Virus record (IMG/VR): IMGVR_UViG_3300033153_006263
Coordinates: 1 to 37,429 of that record
DNA from: a virus
Reading direction: 5' to 3' (one strand)
DNA length: 37,429 nt
The position numbers and the translations under genes are program-made. The notes below the pieces were generated by a model. That model saw nothing but the letters and a program-made list of their open reading frames with translations. It was not told the DNA's origin and did no database searches. This document shows, piece after piece, positions 33,113-37,429 of the stretch (positions within the stretch are counted from its first letter, which is position 1; each line of letters starts with the position of its first letter).

Positions 33113-33179
33113 TTTTCATCATTCCTTGCATAAAATATCCTCTTCGTTACAGTCTTCTGTTTCATATAAAAACCCCTTT

Positions 33180-33323
33180 TTAGTTATATGATATAAAGTG
33201 ATCTAGATCTTTTTCTCCTATCTGAATATTTGCCTCCTTTCCACTTTGACCTGTAGTGTATTTATGAATATTGATTTCAATGATCTTTTTTACTTCCAGT
33301 GATATCTTTGGAGCCTCCTTCAT
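33180..33323 (-). CDS. Tiny early protein (47 aa)
   Basis: The frame opens MKEAPKISLEVKKIIEI. Its ATG overlaps the stop of the upstream gene (ATGA, 33320-33323), so it is translationally coupled. The remaining part is mixed-charge. The following 67 nt (33113-33179) have no other convincing gene. Confidence 0.6.
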   Translation of the reverse strand: MKEAPKISLEVKKIIEINIHKYTTGQSGKEANIQIGEKDLDHFISYN

Positions 33324-33760
33324 GATACGTTTTCCTTAGCTACCCTGGTTAAAGTTGAATCAAATGTTAAGGATAGCCCTGTTTCAGTTCGTCCCCACCA
33401 GTTTCCGTACTCATTACGCAATATGGGTGATCCAATTTCTTCTATTTTGTAGGCTAGGCAATCGTCTACTGGCCACCATTCAAATATTTCGTGAGTATTT
33501 TCGTTGTATTCTAGGTAGCATTCTTTGCAGGCGTTAAGCTCAGCGTCTATAATCTGTTCTTGTTCCTGGCAGAACTCACATTCCCCCTTGTAGTCCCCGT
33601 ATTTCCCAAATGGTATGAATGAGTTTTCGATATCATCAAACTCAAATATGAAATCATTTAGCATCTTGTCTATTAGTGATGACTGATTGAATCCTATAGA
33701 ATCATCAATGAGCCTATCGATTTCTTTTTGTTTCTCTTCTTCTTTTGTTATTGTTTCCAT
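33320..33760 (-). CDS. Zinc-binding-like early protein
   Basis: The gene encodes 146 aa. CEFCQEQEQIIDAELNACKEC (given here by its two CxxC pairs, about residues 61-83) is a probable zinc knuckle. The second half carries WWPVDDCLAYKIEEIGSPIL, then NWWGRTETGLSLTFD, a pattern seen in small phage proteins of unknown role. The start follows a GGGGAATG-type site. It is part of the leftward message. Confidence 0.65.
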   Translation of the reverse strand: METITKEEEKQKEIDRLIDDSIGFNQSSLIDKMLNDFIFEFDDIENSFIPFGKYGDYKGECEFCQEQEQIIDAELNACKECYLEYNENTHEIFEWWPVDDCLAYKIEEIGSPILRNEYGNWWGRTETGLSLTFDSTLTRVAKENVS

Positions 33761-33764
33761 TCCC

Positions 33765-33995
33765 CTAGCCTCCCTTTTTAATATAATCTATTTCTTCATA
33801 TATAAATGCTTGATTGCCTTCAAATTTTCCCGTATACCCCTTATCACACTCCCCATAAGTCCCCTTTGATTCACAAAACTCTTTTGCCTCCTTCTCTGAT
33901 CTAGCTAGCTTGTATGCTTCCCAACCTGACTTATGACGGATGTTATCGTCCCAAGTATCTACCCATAGTTCATAGATTAGATATGTTCTAGTCAT
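33765..33995 (-). CDS. Small unknown early protein
   Basis: The gene encodes 76 aa, with an aromatic-rich start (TRTYLIYELWVDTWDDNIRH) and a charged middle with two Cys (CESKGTYGEC). The start overlaps the end of the upstream membrane gene by 8 nt. No family is recognised. Confidence 0.6.
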   Translation of the reverse strand: MTRTYLIYELWVDTWDDNIRHKSGWEAYKLARSEKEAKEFCESKGTYGECDKGYTGKFEGNQAFIYEEIDYIKKGG

Positions 33996-34215
33996 TGTAG
34001 TAGTGCCTTAGTGAATTAGTAGCGCCTATCTCGGCATCTACGATTCGTTTCATTAGACTGATAATGGACTCCTGAGCGATTCTATTGTCGTCTATCATCT
34101 CTATACTTAGGATTGTGTTCTTAATGGACACTACGGACAAATAGAGTGACAGTGAGGAAAATAGCACTGCTATTCCTATCATTGCTAGACTAAAGCTGTT
34201 TAGTTGCTTAGTCAT
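33988..34215 (-). CDS. Small membrane protein
   Basis: The gene encodes 75 aa. One N-terminal membrane helix (FSLAMIGIAVLFSSLSLYLSV, about residues 8-28, hydrophobic throughout) precedes a charged cytoplasmic or periplasmic helix. It is at the head of the early block, where membrane-acting takeover or exclusion proteins are frequent; function unproven. Its ATG overlaps the stop of a 25-codon upstream frame. Confidence 0.65.
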   Translation of the reverse strand: MTKQLNSFSLAMIGIAVLFSSLSLYLSVVSIKNTILSIEMIDDNRIAQESIISLMKRIVDAEIGATNSLRHYYND

Positions 34216-34285
34216 TTAACTGTACCCTTGATATTATTCTGATGATTTCCCCTTTTTCGTTTCTTATTATTAATTGATCGTTCAT
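34208..34285 (-). CDS. Short leader protein (25 aa)
   Basis: The frame opens MNDQLIIRNEKGEIIRI and has a strong AAAGGGA site. The stop overlaps the next ATG by 8 nt (ATGACTAA), so it can couple to the membrane gene. It is the first recognisable frame of the leftward early block and could be a leader peptide. Confidence 0.5.
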   Translation of the reverse strand: MNDQLIIRNEKGEIIRIISRVQLND

Positions 34286-34442
34286 TTTAGTCCCTTTCTA
34301 GCGTTGTTATTGTCTGTTCTAGGTTGAATTGTTACTGTTTAGCCTCATTTCATTAGATTTAAATGTTTACCTGAGTTAATATACCCCAAGTTAACATCGT
34401 TTACTTATGGAAAGAATGTGATGTGTTTTCCCTAGTATATAC

Positions 34443-34509
34443 AGTATAGATAGTATAATAGATATCTATACTAGTAATACTTAAGTATATACTGTATACT
34501 ATCTATACT
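34443..34509. repeat. 15-bp inverted repeat in AT-rich array
   Basis: AGTATAGATAGTATA (34443-34457) and TATACTATCTATACT (34495-34509) are perfect inverted copies. CTTAAGTATATAC also occurs twice (34480 and 34508). The array could be a regulator-binding region or a second origin-like element. Confidence 0.6.
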
Positions 34510-34643
34510 TAAGTATATACAGCATAGACTGTATAACTCTTAATACTCTTAATAATAAAATATATTCTTTCTTTACTCTTATTTTTCTTTCTTATAGATA
34601 AAACTCGTTACGTTAGCTGTCTTACCTGAGCAAAAACAGGATC

Positions 34644-34657
34644 TGTCAGTTCTGACA
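34644..34657. promoter_or_regulatory. TGTCAG-TT-CTGACA dyad
   Basis: A perfect 14-bp palindrome with half-site CTGACA, shared with the TGACAGTCA direct repeats at 27259 and 27315. It is a candidate operator for the XRE regulator. Confidence 0.5.
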
Positions 34658-34892
34658 TATGGAAAGTATGACTATTTTACTGTTTTTTCTGGATTTACTG
34701 AGGTTTTGTTGACAATGATAGTGTATTGTGTTTATTCGTTTAGACCTTAGTTTAGGCAGTATTTGTTGGTATTAAAGGTGTTTACTGGTCTCACCTAGGT
34801 AATTTACGGTCTATTATCGTTCTGACTTACCGATTGTTTATGATGTATTAACTGATGTATTTATGGATATTATGGAAAGAATGTAGGAGTGG

Positions 34893-34930
34893 AGTAACTA
34901 ATAAGGCTAACAATGCCTTAATTAGTTACT
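34893..34930. repeat. Long near-perfect stem-loop
   Basis: AGTAACTAATAAGGC and GCCTTAATTAGTTACT pair over 15 bp with one extra base and a 7-nt loop (TAACAAT). There is no T-run on either side, so it is not a clear intrinsic terminator. It may block read-through between the divergent blocks by structure, or serve as a protein or RNA signal. Confidence 0.7.
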
Positions 34931-35004
34931 AGTATAGGCAGAAAATCCAGTATTTCTTAAACTATGACCAGTGATACTAGTATATATACTGTCTATATAG
35001 GATA

Positions 35005-35031
35005 GGCGGGGGTATAGGGGGGTATGGGGGG
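35005..35031 (+). other. G-rich tract on the plus strand
   Basis: Runs of G (GG, C, five G, then two runs of six G separated by TATA and TAT). It mirrors the C-rich tract at 27722 in opposite orientation. It lies about 26 bp upstream of the 35057 promoter. Confidence 0.55.
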
Positions 35032-35056
35032 TATAAAACAAGCCTATATAGCTATA

Positions 35057-35085
35057 TTACTCACCCTCTTAAATATATATATAAT
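35057..35085 (+). promoter_or_regulatory. Promoter upstream of the 35166 gene
   Basis: TTACTC (35057-35062), an exact 17-bp spacer and TATAAT (35080-35085). The -10 is perfect; the -35 is moderate. The surrounding AT repeats make chance matches possible. Confidence 0.5.
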
Positions 35086-35165
35086 ATATAAATAAAATAC
35101 CTCTTTATAAAGCCATCTAAATAGCTAGATACGACCAGAATCGACAGGTAGGATAGAATATCTAT

Positions 35166-35444
35166 ATGGGTGATATCAACATTTCAGAATTTTTAGTCTC
35201 GATAGTTTCAGCTGTTGGTATCGCTAGCGGATATCTTGAGCTTAGGTTGAAGTCGATACGTGAGTTGATTAGTGAGAAGTATCCAACTAAGGAAGAGGCC
35301 TTTAAGGCTTTGAGTGAGATTAGACGAGAGAATGCCGATCTGACGTTGGAGATCAGGGTATTGGTAGAGAAGATTAATAATATAGCTGAGACTCTTGATG
35401 TAATGAGAAGAGATATTGGAAGGAATGTAGAGAAGGTTTCTTGA
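35166..35444 (+). CDS. Small coiled-coil protein with hydrophobic N-terminus
   Basis: The gene encodes 92 aa. Residues 8-26 (EFLVSIVSAVGIASGYLEL) are hydrophobic and could be a membrane anchor. Residues 28-90 form a long heptad-type helix (ENADLTLEIRVLVEKINNI). An anchored coiled coil suggests a spanin-like or membrane-associated assembly role, but it lies far from the predicted lysin. Its stop lies inside the first of two 22-bp repeats. The ribosome site is moderate (AGGATA). Confidence 0.6.
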   Translation: MGDINISEFLVSIVSAVGIASGYLELRLKSIRELISEKYPTKEEAFKALSEIRRENADLTLEIRVLVEKINNIAETLDVMRRDIGRNVEKVS

Positions 35445-35484
35445 GATTTAGTCTCAATTATATTGAGATTTAGTCTCAATTATA
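35441..35484. repeat. Tandem 22-bp hairpin repeats before the terminase genes
   Basis: Two exact head-to-tail 22-bp units (35441-35462 and 35463-35484). Each contains TTGAGATTTAGTCTCAA, a 6-bp stem with 5-nt loop. They overlap the stop of the upstream gene and end 29 nt before the probable small terminase. A DNA site of this type is expected for a dimeric or multimeric DNA-binding protein, so a terminase-recognition site or an operator are both possible. Confidence 0.75.
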
Positions 35485-35513
35485 TTTGGAAAAATAACTG
35501 GGGAGTATAGATT

Positions 35514-35936
35514 ATGGAAAGAAAGAGGCGTTCAGACGCTGAGATTGACATCGAAAAAGCGGTCGAGCTACGAATTCACAACAAATTATCTTATGCAGAA
35601 ATCGGTAGGGTTCTTGCACCTAAAGGCAGGGCCCCATTTACAGCTATTGGTATACAGAAAGCTATTTCCAAACAACTACCAGAAGAATATAGAGGTCGAG
35701 ATTTCGCCATGGAGTCTTTAAAAGATCGGAGATCTAAGACACTAGAGGTCAAACATCAGATGTCCCTAGATGCTATTACCGAAGAAAAGCTGGATACATC
35801 CTCAGCTAAAGATAATGCGATGGTCTCTAAGTTGCTTTATGAACAGTTAAGGCTAGAAAATAACCAATCGACTAACAATGTTGCGGTCAGTTTCGCTAAC
35901 TTAGTTGAAGGATCTATGAGTGAGGATGGGATGTAG
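35514..35936 (+). CDS. Probable terminase small subunit
   Basis: The gene encodes 140 aa. The basic start (MERKRRSDAEIDIEKAVELR) and the helix-turn-helix-like NKLSYAEIGRVLAPKGRAPF (about residues 21-45) form a DNA-binding head. A helical oligomerisation region follows (KTLEVKHQMSLDAITEEKLD), with a flexible acidic end. Size, order and position upstream of terL fit a small terminase, which recognises the packaging site. Sequence similarity within this family is low, so the call rests on context. A tRNA and a small gene separate it from terL. Confidence 0.72.
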   Translation: MERKRRSDAEIDIEKAVELRIHNKLSYAEIGRVLAPKGRAPFTAIGIQKAISKQLPEEYRGRDFAMESLKDRRSKTLEVKHQMSLDAITEEKLDTSSAKDNAMVSKLLYEQLRLENNQSTNNVAVSFANLVEGSMSEDGM

Positions 35937-35975
35937 CCGAGTCTTGGTGGATTAGTCAGTCTAACAACAAAAGGT

Positions 35976-36009
35976 GAGAGAAAGAAAAAAGAAAATTCTA
36001 ATTTCTCTC
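35976..36009. other. Stem-loop after the probable small terminase
   Basis: GAGAGAAA (35976-35983) pairs with TTTCTCTC (36002-36009) across an 18-nt A-rich loop. No T-run follows on the plus strand, so any terminator function is weak. It also lies downstream of the leftward promoter at 36030. Confidence 0.4.
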
Positions 36010-36029
36010 CCTCGTGAGGTTATGTATTG

Positions 36030-36058
36030 ATAGTAATGGGGCCGTAGGTAGTTGTCAA
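36030..36058 (-). promoter_or_regulatory. Strong leftward promoter, antisense to terS
   Basis: On the minus strand a perfect TTGACA (36058-36053), a 17-bp spacer and TACTAT (36035-36030). Its transcript would run antisense to the probable small terminase gene and the 35166 gene. No minus-strand gene lies within 1.7 kb, so antisense control, or a long leader of the early block, is suggested. Confidence 0.65.
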
Positions 36059-36065
36059 GCAATCG

Positions 36066-36148
36066 TGGATGAGGTGGGAATCGAACCTATATGAGTATAA
36101 CTCAATAGATTTACAGTCTACCGCAAATTCCCGCATTGCCTCTCATCC
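36066..36148 (-). tRNA. tRNA-Tyr(GTA)
   Basis: The 83-nt class II tRNA is read on the minus strand. The acceptor stem GGATGAG/CTCATCC is perfect (7 bp). The D-arm GCAA/TTGC is present. The anticodon stem GTAGA/TCTAT carries loop CTGTAAA with anticodon GTA. A long variable arm (TGAGT-TAT-ACTCA), as expected for bacterial Tyr, follows. The T-loop TTCGATT is intact, but the T-stem (ATAGG with CCCAC) has two A-C mismatches. No CCA is encoded. The gene runs opposite to its neighbours. Confidence 0.87.
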
Positions 36149-36159
36149 AATAATAACGG

Positions 36160-36188
36160 ATTGTATCATGTTGGTGGTATAATGATAA
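36160..36188 (-). promoter_or_regulatory. Promoter for the tRNA-Tyr gene
   Basis: On the minus strand TTATCA (36188-36183), a 17-bp spacer and TACAAT (36165-36160). The predicted start is a few bases before the tRNA. It shares sequence with a rightward promoter. Confidence 0.55.
36175..36183 (+). promoter_or_regulatory. Extended -10 promoter of the terminase unit
   Basis: TGGTATAAT is a perfect extended -10 (TGnTATAAT), 21 bp upstream of the AGGAGG ribosome site at 36202. No good -35 is seen, as expected for an extended -10 promoter. It overlaps the divergent tRNA promoter. Confidence 0.6.
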
Positions 36189-36212
36189 AAAACTAAGAAA
36201 AGGAGGTCTATT

Positions 36213-36386
36213 ATGGCTAAATCATTCGTAAATAAGACGATTAATCTTGGAAAAGGTCAGTCAGCTAGCCGGTCTGGCAAGCATTCGATGTCAGTAGGTA
36301 AAAAGCCTATGGTAAAGATAACGGCGCCAGTTAAAACTGGAATCAATACATCTCACGCTATGATGTATAGTGGAAGAGGACAGTAA
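36213..36386 (+). CDS. Small basic protein (57 aa)
   Basis: The frame opens MAKSFVNKTINLGKGQSASR and is rich in Lys, Ser and Gly, with a consensus AGGAGG ribosome site 6 nt upstream. The gene lies 16 nt before terL and shares its promoter. The basic, Gly/Ser-rich sequence suggests a disordered nucleic-acid-binding protein or terminase accessory, by inference only. There is no clear sequence family. Confidence 0.7.
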   Translation: MAKSFVNKTINLGKGQSASRSGKHSMSVGKKPMVKITAPVKTGINTSHAMMYSGRGQ

Positions 36387-36402
36387 GTTCTAACTAGATA
36401 TT

Positions 36403-37429
36403 ATGAGCCGGGAAAGTTCATCTAAAGTAAATGATCTATTTTTTAAGTGGCGATACAATCCGTATTCGTTCGTCACGGAAGCGCTTGGCGCCAAACCTCT
36501 CGATTTTAAAAAAGATAATCCTCATACAAAAACAGTAACTACACAACAAAAAGAAGTCCTGGATATTCTAGGAAAGTACGCCTATGTGCTTAAAAAGAAG
36601 CAGAATAATCACGAAATACTAGAAGAAGAGAAGTATCTTCTAAAGAAAATGGGCATATCTATTAAGTCTGGAAAGGGACCTGGAAAGACGACTCTTATGG
36701 CATGGTCTGTTATTTGGTTTCTTTGCTGTTTTCCAAAATCTGTTATTCCTTGTACAGCCCCTAAATTAGATCAAGTAAAGGATGTGCTCTGGAGAGAAGT
36801 CGCGAAATGGATCGATATTAGTCGAAAGGAAGGGAAGTATGGGGATGCGATCTTTAATTCTATCGTTATTCAAGGCGAAAAAATTTATATGGATACGAAG
36901 GTTGGTAATATTAAGGGGAATTCAGGTAAGGAATGGTATGCAATTGCTCGGTCCGCATCTACAAGTCAATCTCCTGACGCACCTGCTGAAACTCTTCAGG
37001 GATTTCACGCAGAACATATGATGATCATCGTCGATGAAGCTTCTGGTGTTCCCGACAATGTATTCATGCCGCTCGATACTACCCTGACCGATATATGCAA
37101 CTTCATGTTGATGACCTATAACCCTAACCGAACAAGCGGATTCGCCTACCGATCTCACCATAACGATCGAATGGACTGGATTTGCTTTCGATGGAACTGT
37201 GAAGAGTCCGAAAATGTATCTCAAGAGTCTATAGAAAGAGTCGCGCGCAAGTATGGGAAAGACAGTAATGCGTATCGAATTAATGTTCTTGGATTAGAGC
37301 CTGTAGGTGATAATGAGTCGGTTATTCCCCTGGAATGGGTCCAAAATGCGGTAGAAAGAGATATCGTTTCTACTCCTGACGATCCTACATTTAGTGGAGT
37401 AGACGTCGCGCGGCAGGGTGGTGATAAAT
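36403..37429 (+). CDS. terL: Terminase large subunit, N-terminal ATPase part
   Basis: This is the 5' part of the packaging ATPase. It starts at ATG 36403 and runs off the end of the window, joining base 3 of the left end (527 aa in total). The Walker A-type P-loop is SGKGPGKTT at residues 89-97, and Walker B is MMIIVDE at about 206-212. A downstream coupling motif (FMLMTYNPNRTSG) is typical of large terminases. The ribosome site before 36403 is weak, so translation may depend on the preceding gene. It packages DNA into the procapsid through the portal. See the entry at 1-596 for the nuclease domain. Confidence 0.95.
   Translation, partial: MSRESSSKVNDLFFKWRYNPYSFVTEALGAKPLDFKKDNPHTKTVTTQQKEVLDILGKYAYVLKKKQNNHEILEEEKYLLKKMGISIKSGKGPGKTTLMAWSVIWFLCCFPKSVIPCTAPKLDQVKDVLWREVAKWIDISRKEGKYGDAIFNSIVIQGEKIYMDTKVGNIKGNSGKEWYAIARSASTSQSPDAPAETLQGFHAEHMMIIVDEASGVPDNVFMPLDTTLTDICNFMLMTYNPNRTSGFAYRSHHNDRMDWICFRWNCEESENVSQESIERVARKYGKDSNAYRINVLGLEPVGDNESVIPLEWVQNAVERDIVSTPDDPTFSGVDVARQGGDK
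37391..37429. repeat. Terminal direct repeat, right copy
   Basis: Identical to 1-39; see the left copy. It lies within the terL coding sequence, at codons of the nuclease motif GVDVARQGGDK. Confidence 0.93.

Larger units (their letters stand above)
34286..35165. other. Non-coding early/late control region
   Basis: These 880 bp lie between divergent blocks and hold no credible gene. They are AT-rich and contain TTATGGAAAGAATGT at 34405-34419 and exactly again at 34870-34884, with a looser copy at 34657-34670. They also contain repeated AAGTATATAC-type motifs (34435-34525), a 15-bp inverted repeat, a TGTCAG/CTGACA dyad, a long stem-loop, a G-rich tract and a promoter for the gene at 35166. The leftward early promoter must also lie here, but I cannot single out one. 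Confidence 0.65.

Noticed and set aside
33013-33165. 50-codon minus-strand frame (MKQKTVTKRIFYARNDEKW)
   Set aside because: It lies largely within the 96-aa gene at 32822-33112, which has better context; kept only as a possible overlapping peptide.

Overview
The window reads as the complete genome of one AT-rich, tailed bacteriophage of the short-tailed, P22-like type. The first 39 bases (1-39) reappear as the last 39 (37391-37429), and the large terminase gene reads in frame across that join. The molecule is therefore about 37,390 bp of circular or circularly permuted sequence, opened inside terL. Shine-Dalgarno sites (AGGAGG, AAGGAG) and sigma70-like promoters are frequent. The portal, coat, gp4-like and gp10-like proteins, the three ejection-type proteins and an M15-type peptidase suggest a Gram-negative host, but the species cannot be named from this sequence. 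I see no integrase, partition genes or DNA polymerase.

Layout. (1) 35166-37429 joined to 1-24120 is a long rightward late block. It holds a small coiled-coil protein, a probable small terminase, a basic 57-aa protein, terL, four fibre/appendage genes (1320-5698), portal, scaffold, coat, decoration-type protein, gp4-like adaptor, a 1257-aa fibre, a YkgJ-like Cys-cluster protein, an M15-type peptidase, a gp10-like tail protein, a GNAT-like protein and three ejection-type proteins. Many neighbours overlap by 1-14 bases. (2) 24158-26016 is a leftward unit with a DnaB/RecA-type ATPase, a RusA resolvase and an unknown gene. (3) 26053-29232 is a rightward accessory block of small proteins with three copies of one promoter design, a 1.17-kb gap rich in dyads, and a candidate structured RNA. 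(4) 29229-34285 is a leftward early block with a putative replication initiator/helicase loader, a RecB/Cas4-like nuclease, an ERF-like annealing protein, an XRE regulator and many small proteins. (5) 34286-35165 is a repeat-rich gap between the divergent early and late blocks. A class II tRNA-Tyr lies on the minus strand at 36066-36148.

How it works together. The ATPase, putative loader, annealing protein, nuclease and RusA form a replication/recombination set that must borrow the host polymerase. The clearest candidate origin is not beside these genes. It lies between portal and scaffold (7820-8066), where six DnaA boxes form two triplets with an exact 11-bp period, the arrangement expected for DnaA filament assembly. 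Two other signals stand out. One is a roughly 400-nt hairpin-rich region (about 27790-28200) behind a strong promoter. The other is a pair of identical 22-bp hairpin repeats directly ahead of the probable small terminase gene, a candidate terminase-recognition or operator site.
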